Positions 15,601 through 20,368 of a DNA stretch of 20,368 nucleotides are shown here, piece after piece. Location: the IMG/VR virus record IMGVR_UViG_3300009620_000090, positions 1-20,368 of that record, one strand, 5' to 3'. Source of the DNA: a virus. Each line of letters opens with the position of its first letter. The stretch's first letter is position 1. The translations under genes and the position numbers were made by a program. The notes beneath the pieces are model-generated. The model was not told where the DNA came from, did not search any database, and saw only the letters and a program-made list of their open reading frames with translations.

Positions 15601-17264
15601 CCACGGGGAAAGATGGAAAGGTGGTCCCCGAGCTAGATCGAGATTTTAATCTTCAAAAATACTCAGAAGCACCTCCCGCACCGTTCGAGGCGATCCGAGT
15701 TGACGGGGGGCGATCCTTGGGTTTTCGGCTTGCCGAAGGCACCCAACCCACCCCCGTCAACATAGAAATGGTCCAAAGAACTTTGTGGGACAGGTTTAAA
15801 GGATTCGGCACCGGAGACAAGTTCAGTTCAACAGCAGCGGCCCGGTGGATCGAAAATAACGATGCTGCAATTAGATGGCTTAGAGAGGCAACCGGAAAAG
15901 ACACGGGCTTCGAGGACTTAGCAAATGCGAAACGCATTGTTGAAGCTATACGGCATGCGGACATCAGTAAGTTGGACGATACCGTAAGAACCCTGAGAAA
16001 AAACGGCGCATTTAACGAAGATTTCACGGAGGAAGGCTATCGGTTATTGGTTAGAGAAGCAGCGCAAAGAGAGTCCAATCTCCAGTCCGCCGCTATATTC
16101 CTAGATAATCCGGAACCCTTAACCATTGGTACTAAATTCCTAGCTAAATTTAGAACGAACCCCGAAGTTCTACGGAATACGCTTAAAGTCCTCGAAAGCG
16201 GCGTACTTCCAGATGGCAGCAATCCCGCTCTTGAAGGTTTTAGACAGGCGGTGGCGGAAGGTCTGATCCGCGAGGCTTTGACCAAGCCGGGATCCAGCAC
16301 TAATGCTGGAAAGGTAGCAGAGCAGCTTTCAGCACATCTTGGAACAACCGTGACACTCTGGGACCCCCAAGCCCTTCTCAAGCTGGCGAAAGATCCAATA
16401 ATTAGAAGGCTCCTTGGGGAAATGTACGGAGAGGCTGCGCCAAAAGTTTTTGGCGAGATTGCCGAAGCAGCGCGGCTACAGTCACCTATTGGTCCTGCCG
16501 CCACACCCGGAGTTAAAGTAAGAACTGGGGTTTCCGACACTTGGGCTGGTTTTATTGGCCGGTGGATAGGTGGAGTGGCCTCCGACATCATCCCCCTGGG
16601 CTCTCCAAGCAAGCTGTGGGCTCCGGCCACTGGGCGCCAACTCGGTATGGAGGCCCTGGCCGACGTGCGCGGAAGCAGCATAGACAGGTTACTCGTTGAC
16701 CTCCTGATGGAGCCGGAACTTGCTGTCGTCGCCATGGAAAAATTTCCCGTATCAAATCCCCAGGCCAATGCGCTATGGCAAACAAGACTGCGGCTCTATG
16801 CTCACCAAAAGTTTATCGGGGACAACGCAAGGCGTATTCAACAGCTTAGAAACGTGCCTGGAGTTCTGTATGAGGTAGGGGAACCCACAAAATATCAAGA
16901 ATTCGGCGACGACGAAGAAATCCGCTTTCGGAGGGGACCCCGGACATCTCTTCGGGAACCCACGGGAACAAGACCGCGTCGGGTGGCATCTAATGTGCCA
17001 CCTAATGTGCCATCGCCGAGGGCTCCCGTTCAGGGGTCGGTGCTTAGTCGGGTCAGTCCCGTGGGACAACAGCCCATGCCAGTGGGACCACGGCCCACGG
17101 GTCCAGTCTCGCAGGAAACACTTGCTGGCCTAAGCCAAGTGGGGCTTCCACTTTTTGCAAATTATGGTGGTCATATAACCGCAGGAGCGGGTAGCGGAGT
17201 AGGCCGCAACGAAGAATCCGGCATCATGTCTGTCCGATGCAAGCCCCGCCAGATAGTTGGATGA
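12648..17264 (+). CDS. Very large internal virion / ejection protein (1538 aa)
   Basis: This is the largest gene in the window. Residues about 219-243, 268-298 and 306-332 are hydrophobic and Ala/Gly-rich (SLITQIIGAAPVEGALIANM, AAVGGGMVTSISALEA, AGGGLLLPVGAMTAASMAW), as in proteins that cross or line a membrane channel during DNA ejection. Residues about 689-820 form a long charged coiled coil (NNERIVAQRQQELDAASAKF and on). Residues about 1440-1538 are Pro-rich, ending GGHITAGAGSGVGRNEESGI and a basic KPRQIVG tail. I see no lysozyme or transglycosylase signature. The ejection role is inferred from size, membrane-like segments and position as the last structural gene, comparable to the largest internal protein of T7-like phages. 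Its stop overlaps the endolysin start (ATGA). Confidence 0.75.
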   Translation: MAEITHPDFPDIVIDTGTGLQGKDGFWTYQARKGGGNYFDLPSSTPFGPEALEAGINNPGTDVPGNVAALLKGLQFSEQGRPGIVKGTILPAIHKTPANILGLPMEAAQAMAHALLDTPINLVDWAFGGFEGDMPGTRHFSTATPFGGVGSIARGMQNVGDWARRGQEWTEEAGWYVEVPNLPYNLDLGLGGTRWGAGTPLNLFTFTTDIDESTKARRYASLITQIIGAAPVEGALIANMAIKLARTTKNPTTKHVYEAISELHAGHPLAAAAAETAMGAAVGGGMVTSISALEAAWPNAPQWAKNTVMAGGGLLLPVGAMTAASMAWDIGIKTPVIRFPLRVLAGMMESVTLTGAQKAAARALQSKGGDWKDRHEMLGVIGQFRLALIEGRNMDPATRIAFTTPQLFRNEARLLEAKLDAAAPGMPRDEVDAQRKLIEDIRMAADFQEGQLKTLSTDDGVGAEAYAKYSGRMMDRRDSIFSAFNDAILKLDLGGRSDAGVGYKIIQEDYDLGLATGAFEFNTNRMRAFQEGHLELRPEQIQDMSKAFDAVLTKMEEGSQAAIADAERRVAAIRDGMPENISAKDRQLFNMWIRREIETAYQEVDAMEDLLWHNISGLNRPKTESYFTPDGDDLGPQILIDGVPIGEHFAAKAAALKGGEPENQSKWLWKLSGRDALIDQAAKGGGPNAEKIARQNVVIKNNERIVAQRQQELDAASAKFKAAGDIPYESTAYRNAMARVRQLEAELEAVPAHQTPRINSTRIKLEGARAKVVELLRAEAVDPNLTRAETAFNTAQTRLNDAQIKLDTARDNIEISLSKGVDHEGNPVNLDNEIVNRSVLDVQKVGGVLVGREAQELQNIISHLKAELSFEDGRPNRKPAKITAIGDLIDDLERAIADPENFSVDTIALDAARRMTDLKHGLFTKGAVGELRARTTRGEAKVPPEKTIEKIAPTTGQETNLRQLETALAGRHRLMTGQGTPFRMTTGKDGKVVPELDRDFNLQKYSEAPPAPFEAIRVDGGRSLGFRLAEGTQPTPVNIEMVQRTLWDRFKGFGTGDKFSSTAAARWIENNDAAIRWLREATGKDTGFEDLANAKRIVEAIRHADISKLDDTVRTLRKNGAFNEDFTEEGYRLLVREAAQRESNLQSAAIFLDNPEPLTIGTKFLAKFRTNPEVLRNTLKVLESGVLPDGSNPALEGFRQAVAEGLIREALTKPGSSTNAGKVAEQLSAHLGTTVTLWDPQALLKLAKDPIIRRLLGEMYGEAAPKVFGEIAEAARLQSPIGPAATPGVKVRTGVSDTWAGFIGRWIGGVASDIIPLGSPSKLWAPATGRQLGMEALADVRGSSIDRLLVDLLMEPELAVVAMEKFPVSNPQANALWQTRLRLYAHQKFIGDNARRIQQLRNVPGVLYEVGEPTKYQEFGDDEEIRFRRGPRTSLREPTGTRPRRVASNVPPNVPSPRAPVQGSVLSRVSPVGQQPMPVGPRPTGPVSQETLAGLSQVGLPLFANYGGHITAGAGSGVGRNEESGIMSVRCKPRQIVG
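16990..17013 (+). repeat. 12-nt tandem duplication in Pro-rich linker
   Basis: CTAATGTGCCAC is followed directly by CTAATGTGCCAT, encoding NVPPNVPS in the Pro-rich tail of the 1538-aa protein. It is in frame and probably arose by replication slippage. Confidence 0.6.
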
Positions 17265-17710
17265 AGCTGTCCCAGCACTTTTCTCTAAACGAGCTTACAA
17301 AATCCGGAACGGCAATACGCAAGGGCATCGACAACACGCCAAGCGAGACAGAGGTCGAAAACCTTGTCCTGCTTTGCAGCATGGTGTTGGAGCCCGTCCG
17401 GGAACATTACGGGATTCCTTTTGCGCCGAGCAGCGGGTTTCGTTGCCTTGAGTTAAATCGTGCCATTGGCTCCGCCGACACATCCCAGCACGTACTGGGA
17501 AAAGCCGTAGATTTTGAAATACCCGGAATTGACAACAAACGGGTTGCTCTGTGGATAAAAGAAAACTGCATCTTTGACCAGTTGATTCTGGAATTCTACA
17601 GGGAAGAAGAGCCTACCGGCGGATGGATCCACGGTAGCTATGATATAGACAGAGACCCACAGAGAATGTCGGCACGTATCTTCAACGGTAGAAACTGGAC
17701 CTCCCTGTAA
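17261..17710 (+). CDS. Endolysin, peptidase M15-type (149 aa)
   Basis: This single-domain zinc peptidase of the M15 (D-Ala-D-Ala carboxypeptidase/L,D-endopeptidase-like) group is expected to cleave peptidoglycan peptide cross-links at lysis. Motifs visible from Met1 at 17261 are FSLNELTKS near the start, SSGFRCLELNRAIGS (57-71), SQHVLGKAVDFE (75-86) with the zinc ligands H77 and D84, a LILEF segment with E111 as probable catalytic acid, and WIH (122-124) supplying the third ligand H124. The length of 149 aa matches compact phage M15 endolysins. No signal peptide is seen, so it needs a holin or another exit route. The frame is open upstream to ATG 17237, but the ATGA overlap start at 17261 gives the standard N-terminus. 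It converges on the minus-strand lipoprotein with a 3-nt gap. Confidence 0.92.
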   Translation: MKLSQHFSLNELTKSGTAIRKGIDNTPSETEVENLVLLCSMVLEPVREHYGIPFAPSSGFRCLELNRAIGSADTSQHVLGKAVDFEIPGIDNKRVALWIKENCIFDQLILEFYREEEPTGGWIHGSYDIDRDPQRMSARIFNGRNWTSL

Positions 17711-17713
17711 AAA

Positions 17714-17887
17714 CTAAAAACAGTTCCATTCTTTAAGAATTTTCTCCAGATGCTCTATCCGCTTCTCCAGATTTAACATTTCATGCTTTTGCCACAAGCC
17801 GGTTGCGCCGCCTAGAACAGCAGATTCTATCGGTGAGCATCCCAGAACTGGAAGAATTAAGGCAAAGACAACTGCTTTTGGTATCAT
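17714..17887 (-). CDS. Small lipoprotein (57 aa), outer-spanin-like or exclusion factor
   Basis: I read this frame directly from the complement strand: ATG at 17887-17885 to TAG at 17716-17714. The product has 57 aa. Residues 1-17 form a signal (basic Lys4, hydrophobic AVVFALILPVLG) with a lipobox V-L-G-C, so Cys17 is the expected lipidated residue. The mature part has a Gly-rich patch (AVLGGATGLWQKHE) and a charged heptad-like helix (MLNLEKRIEHLEKILKEW). Ser at +2 favours outer-membrane sorting. Size and lipidation suit an outer-spanin-like protein acting with the nearby endolysin, but it is transcribed with the helicase cassette and lacks a visible inner-membrane partner. A surface-exclusion lipoprotein is therefore an alternative. 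It is 17 nt downstream of the 104-aa gene. No strong ribosome site is seen. Confidence 0.72.
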   Translation of the reverse strand: MIPKAVVFALILPVLGCSPIESAVLGGATGLWQKHEMLNLEKRIEHLEKILKEWNCF

Positions 17888-17904
17888 TTCAGCCAGTTTT
17901 TGGA

Positions 17905-18219
17905 TTATCCAACTACAACGTGTTTGTGTGAATAAAGTTTGCCTAACCTTTCCCAGTAGTCCTCACGGGATTCTGGGTTATCATTATACATATAAAAACT
18001 TTCACCCAACCACACCCCCGTGAAATTAGCTGGGTTTCGTCTGAAACGAATCCTCGCTCTGGGTATTTCCTCGTAATCACGATTAAAAGCAGTTAACAGT
18101 AATTTATCATCCTTATCTGATGTAAAACAGTATGGAACCAGCAAACGATATGCCTGCAATACAGATTCGTGTTTAATGAAGAAAGTGTTGACATTTATTT
18201 CAGAATTTATTTCAGCCAT
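17905..18219 (-). CDS. Hypothetical protein in the inverted cassette (104 aa)
   Basis: I do not recognise this 104-aa soluble protein. It begins MAEINSEINVNTFFIKHESV and contains an aromatic/basic middle (ARIRFRRNPANFTGVWLGES) and an acidic then basic end (NPESREDYWERLGKLYSHKH). There is no membrane segment, signal peptide or Cys cluster. Its start overlaps the end of the SNF2 helicase gene by 13 nt, so it is co-transcribed and probably translationally coupled to it. The DNA is clearly more AT-rich than the helicase: the row 18061-18120 has 20 G or C in 60 by hand count, against 39 in 60 at 18541-18600. Acquisition separate from the helicase is a possible reading. Confidence 0.75.
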   Translation of the reverse strand: MAEINSEINVNTFFIKHESVLQAYRLLVPYCFTSDKDDKLLLTAFNRDYEEIPRARIRFRRNPANFTGVWLGESFYMYNDNPESREDYWERLGKLYSHKHVVVG

Positions 18220-19646
18220 TCCCGCGCATCCTCTCCTAAAATGGTGTCAGCAATCTTAATTTTGCTGCGAAGGGCCTCCACGATCTTCTGGTCTATGGTC
18301 CCCGGAGATATCAGGTCAATGTATGTGACCTTGTTTTCCTGCCCAATACGGTGGGCCCGGTCCTCCGACTGTATCCTAAGCTCCAGATCGTAAGAGTTGC
18401 TGTAGTAGATGACGGTGTTGGCGGCGGTGAGGGTAAGCCCGAAGCCGCCCGTTTTAGGGTGCCCCACGAGGAAACGCAATCCTGATTGCCGATCTTGGAA
18501 AGATTCCACGATCTGTTGGCGATCAGAATCCGGCGTCTCCCCGTGGAGCGTTGCAACCGCCTGTACGTCATGGCGGTTACGCAGGGCCTCGGCAATCGAG
18601 CGAATGTCCATGGTCCATGTCGCCCAGATGATTGCCTTACCCTGAAGCTCGCCGCAGATATCGAGAAGCTCGTTAAGCCTGTTTGATTTAATTGGGTGTA
18701 CCTCACCAGCGTCATCCGTCAGATGCCCCAGGCAGATCTGTTGCAGGCGCATGATCTGGGTCAGAACATTCTGAGTGGTTGCCAATTCCCCGCTTGCGAG
18801 GCGAGCCAGCGCCAGATGCCTCATCTGCGTGTAGGCGTCGGACTGCTCCTGAGTCAACTCAACCTCACGCTTCATGTAGACCTTGTCTGGAAGATCGAGG
18901 CAGTCTTCTTTCCTCACGCGGTAAGAGTGGGCTTCCAGGACGTCTGTAAGCTCGTCCAGACGCCGAAAGCCCACGACGTGGTTAAAGCTGTGGGCTCCCA
19001 TCGTGCGGCGCTGTACCACGGCATAGCGGCTCTGGAAGGTGTAATAGCTCTTGAAGCCCAGTATTTTAGGACTGAGGAAGTACATCTGGCTGAACAAATC
19101 CATCGGAGACTTGGTGACAGGAGAACCCGTCAAAATACGACGCATTGCCGCACCACGGCCCACGGAGCAGATTGCCTTGGTCCTCTTTGCCTGACGATTT
19201 TTGATGGTGGTGGATTCGTCCACACCCATGAAAACCTTGAATTTCCCTACAAAGAACTCAGCGACATCCACGCCCTTCTTGGTGCTGAACGCCTCGACGT
19301 TCATTAAAAGAAATTTAAGCTTCCCGTTCTTTTGGTATAGGTCCTTTAGTTCCTGCCGCTTGGTTTTCGTGAGGTTCGGCTTCCACAGAACGATCTCCCG
19401 CTCTATGCGATCCGGCAGATGCGTTTCTATCTCTCTCACCCAGTTAGCGATGACGCCTTTCGGCGCTACGATAATTGCTAGGTTGATCCGCTCTTGCTCG
19501 AAGTTGTAGCCGATTGTATCCAGGCAAACCTTGGTCTTGCCGGTGCCCATGTCCATGAGAAGCGCATATGTTCCGGAATCTACGCTGGCCTCGAATGCCT
19601 CGCGCTGATGCCGATAGGGCTTGGTTTTAAAAAGAAATTTTCTCAT
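18207..19646 (-). CDS. SNF2-type (superfamily 2) DNA helicase/translocase (479 aa)
   Basis: This is an ATP-dependent DNA translocase of the SNF2 group with a full motif set. PYRHQREAFE (10-19) precedes Walker A DMGTGKTK (32-39, Lys37). Motif Ia is IIVAPKGVIANW (58-69), motif II is VDESTT (142-147) with DES in place of the usual DEAH/DEGH box, and motif III is ILTGSP (171-176). In the C-terminal lobe are GGFGLTLTAANTVIYY (motif V) and QSEDRAHRIGQ (426-436, motif VI with Arg430 and Arg433). At 479 aa it is a minimal SNF2 engine with no accessory DNA-reading domain. Phages carry such enzymes in replication modules, where a role in replication, recombination or displacing bound proteins is plausible; the substrate is not visible. 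It is the first gene of a minus-strand operon, with a good upstream promoter. Confidence 0.93.
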   Translation of the reverse strand: MRKFLFKTKPYRHQREAFEASVDSGTYALLMDMGTGKTKVCLDTIGYNFEQERINLAIIVAPKGVIANWVREIETHLPDRIEREIVLWKPNLTKTKRQELKDLYQKNGKLKFLLMNVEAFSTKKGVDVAEFFVGKFKVFMGVDESTTIKNRQAKRTKAICSVGRGAAMRRILTGSPVTKSPMDLFSQMYFLSPKILGFKSYYTFQSRYAVVQRRTMGAHSFNHVVGFRRLDELTDVLEAHSYRVRKEDCLDLPDKVYMKREVELTQEQSDAYTQMRHLALARLASGELATTQNVLTQIMRLQQICLGHLTDDAGEVHPIKSNRLNELLDICGELQGKAIIWATWTMDIRSIAEALRNRHDVQAVATLHGETPDSDRQQIVESFQDRQSGLRFLVGHPKTGGFGLTLTAANTVIYYSNSYDLELRIQSEDRAHRIGQENKVTYIDLISPGTIDQKIVEALRSKIKIADTILGEDAREWLK

Positions 19647-19657
19647 AAAGATTTCTC

Positions 19658-19686
19658 TTGCCGCCCCCCATAAATACCCATATAAG
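19658..19686 (+). promoter_or_regulatory. Plus-strand sigma70-like promoter for the 191-aa gene
   Basis: The -35 is TTGCCG (19658-19663), with a 17-nt spacer and -10 TATAAG (19681-19686). This matches 4 of 6 and 5 of 6 consensus positions at the optimal spacing. Predicted transcription would begin near 19692-19694, about 42 nt before ATG 19736. The -10 shares bases 19681-19684 with the opposing promoter's -10. The match is by eye and is not a scored prediction. Confidence 0.5.
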
Positions 19687-19707
19687 GGACGTTGACGGTT
19701 AAGTCAA
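19679..19707 (-). promoter_or_regulatory. Minus-strand sigma70-like promoter for the helicase cassette
   Basis: Read on the complement, TTGACT (19707-19702), a 17-nt spacer and TATATG (19684-19679) match 5 of 6 and 4 of 6 consensus positions. Transcription would begin near 19671-19673, about 26 nt before the helicase ATG at 19646. The -35 box lies inside the palindrome at 19691-19710. Confidence 0.55.
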
Positions 19708-19710
19708 CCG
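19691..19710. promoter_or_regulatory. Palindromic candidate operator
   Basis: GTTGAC (19691-19696) and its inverse GTCAAC (19703-19708) are separated by GGTTAA. A second overlapping inverted repeat, CGGTT-N5-AACCG, spans 19696-19710. A dyad of this size fits a dimeric repressor site. It covers the -35 of the minus-strand promoter and the predicted start region of the plus-strand promoter, so one bound factor could affect both. No regulator gene is visible in the window. Confidence 0.45.
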
Positions 19711-19724
19711 CCGATGGATGAAGC

Positions 19725-19729
19725 AGGAG
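19725..19729 (+). promoter_or_regulatory. Ribosome binding site fixing the start at 19736
   Basis: AGGAG lies 6 nt before ATG 19736. The in-frame ATG 19718 has no comparable site upstream, and choosing it would place this consensus site inside the gene. Confidence 0.7.
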
Positions 19730-19735
19730 AAACGA

Positions 19736-20311
19736 ATGAAGGATTTATTACAGGAGATGGCTTCCGACGCCGGAAGCACCGCTGACAAGATAGACAGACT
19801 CGAAGACGACCAACTCGACTCAATTGCGAAACTGGCAAATAATGCCGCGAACCTTGAGCAAATAATAGTCACGACGGAGGAACTGCTCAAGGAGCAAAAG
19901 CGGGCTCTTTATAAAATTACGGACGAGCAACTCCCGGAAGCTCTCGAAACGATGGGCCTCCAGAAGTTTACGCTTATGGACGGAGCGGAAATTTCCGTCA
20001 AACCTGTCTATGGCGCGTCCATACCGAAGAATCGAAAAGAAGAAGCTTTCAAATGGCTCCGCGACAATGATTTCGGAGACCTCGTGAAGAACAATGTCAC
20101 GGTAACTTTTGGGCGCGGGGAAGATGGGGATGCAAAGACCTTTATAAACCTCTGCGGAATGAGAGGATATACCCCGAGCCAGCTTGAGAAAGTCGAGCCG
20201 ATGACGTTGAAGGCATGGCTACGGGAAAGAGTCGAAGCGGGGGACGCCGTCCCGCTAGATTTATTCGGCGCATACATATCGCAACGTGCAACGATCAAGA
20301 GGAGCAAATAG
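19736..20311 (+). CDS. Conserved coiled-coil phage protein (191 aa)
   Basis: Residues about 20-58 are a charged helical/coiled-coil segment (KIDRLEDDQLDSIAKLANNA, then LEQIIVTTEELLKEQKRALY). Residues 74-128 look like a small beta-containing domain (GLQKFTLMDGAEISVKPVYG, AFKWLRDNDFGDL, VTVTFGRGED). The C-terminal block MTLKAWLRERVEAGDAVP and DLFGAYISQRATIK (156-188) is a signature I recall in phage early-region proteins. The function is not established. The helix-then-beta layout is faintly like the Gam host-nuclease inhibitors, but I see no diagnostic motif and do not make that assignment. It diverges from the helicase and opens a plus-strand block continuing at 20314. An in-frame ATG at 19718 would add 6 residues. 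Confidence 0.82.
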   Translation: MKDLLQEMASDAGSTADKIDRLEDDQLDSIAKLANNAANLEQIIVTTEELLKEQKRALYKITDEQLPEALETMGLQKFTLMDGAEISVKPVYGASIPKNRKEEAFKWLRDNDFGDLVKNNVTVTFGRGEDGDAKTFINLCGMRGYTPSQLEKVEPMTLKAWLRERVEAGDAVPLDLFGAYISQRATIKRSK

Positions 20312-20313
20312 AC

Positions 20314-20368
20314 ATGGCCCGAACGGCAGTATCGAAGAAAAACGGCAAAAACGGCAAAAACGGCAAAA
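20314..20368 (+). CDS. 5' end of a gene with a Lys/Asn/Gly-rich start (partial)
   Basis: ATG 20314 lies 2 nt after the previous stop, with AAGAGGAG (20297-20304) as ribosome site. The 18 visible residues are MARTAVSKKNGKNGKNGK and run off the right edge. The basic, flexible start would suit a nucleic-acid-associated protein, but the product cannot be identified from this much. Confidence 0.65.
   Translation, partial: MARTAVSKKNGKNGKNGK
20341..20367 (+). repeat. 9-nt tandem repeat at the right edge
   Basis: AACGGCAAA occurs three times in a row (20341-20349, 20350-20358, 20359-20367), encoding NGK each time. It may continue past the window edge. Confidence 0.75.

Noticed and set aside
16037-16768. 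Minus-strand open frame of 243 aa inside the 1538-aa gene
   Set aside because: It has the Ser/Pro/Arg-rich composition typical of the complement of a helical coding gene and is fully nested in it. Similar antisense frames at 13415-14017 and 15653-16027 were rejected for the same reason.
17705-17740. Possible terminator between endolysin and lipoprotein genes
   Set aside because: CTGT...ACAG is a 4-bp stem, and ATTCTT-T-AAGAAT has almost no loop and only A/T-rich pairing. Neither forms a convincing hairpin followed by a T tract.
18696-19307. Plus-strand open frame of 203 aa opposite the helicase
   Set aside because: The minus strand encodes an unmistakable SNF2 motif set here; the plus-strand product is a His/Leu/Gln-rich shadow.
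1-20368. tRNA genes, insertion sequences, integrase or attachment sites
   Set aside because: I saw no cloverleaf with a GTTCGA-type T loop in a non-coding gap, no transposase or integrase motif, and gaps between genes are at most about 90 nt.

Overview
The window reads as part of a tailed, podovirus-like bacteriophage genome. It covers the distal part of the virion-structure (late) region, the lysis genes, and the start of an early or DNA-metabolism region. Almost every base is coding, genes are packed head to tail on the plus strand with many 1-4 nt stop/start overlaps, and no bacterial housekeeping gene, tRNA or rRNA is visible. The proteins resemble families I associate from memory with marine podoviruses of the HMO-2011/HTVC010P kind. 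Base composition is mixed and, where I counted it, not extremely AT-rich, so the host need not be SAR11. A lipobox-bearing lipoprotein and an M15 endolysin point to a Gram-negative host. The host assignment is inference.

Positions 1-6377 hold tail and appendage genes: a truncated upstream gene end; two small virion proteins, one built of 22-residue repeats; a 570-aa tail fibre with three 64-65-residue repeats; a fibre-assembly-like protein; a small coiled-coil/membrane protein; a 761-aa tail nozzle/stabilisation-like protein with an inserted duplicated module; a holin-like membrane protein; and two small virion-associated proteins.

Positions 6377-17264 hold five large or low-complexity proteins (585, 348, 228, 917 and 1538 aa). 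Their Ala/Gln/Gly-rich or helical composition and position suggest internal virion or DNA-ejection proteins. The M15-type endolysin (17261-17710) starts inside the last codons of the 1538-aa gene and ends the plus-strand late block.

Positions 17714-19646 form an inverted (minus-strand) cassette transcribed from 19646 towards 17714: an SNF2-type helicase, a 104-aa orphan and a 57-aa lipoprotein that is too short for routine ORF calling. The last two genes are much more AT-rich than the helicase. The cassette diverges from a 191-aa coiled-coil phage protein (19736-20311) across an 89-nt gap. That gap holds two back-to-back sigma70-like promoters with overlapping -10 boxes and a palindrome over one of the -35 boxes. 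A further gene begins at 20314 and runs off the right edge.

The most interesting regions are the divergent control region and the inverted helicase/orphan/lipoprotein cassette. The lipoprotein may be a lysis (outer-spanin-like) component or an early superinfection-exclusion lipoprotein, and the sequence alone does not decide between them. I did not find a clear-cut new defence or mobile system. There is no gene-free stretch longer than about 100 bases.
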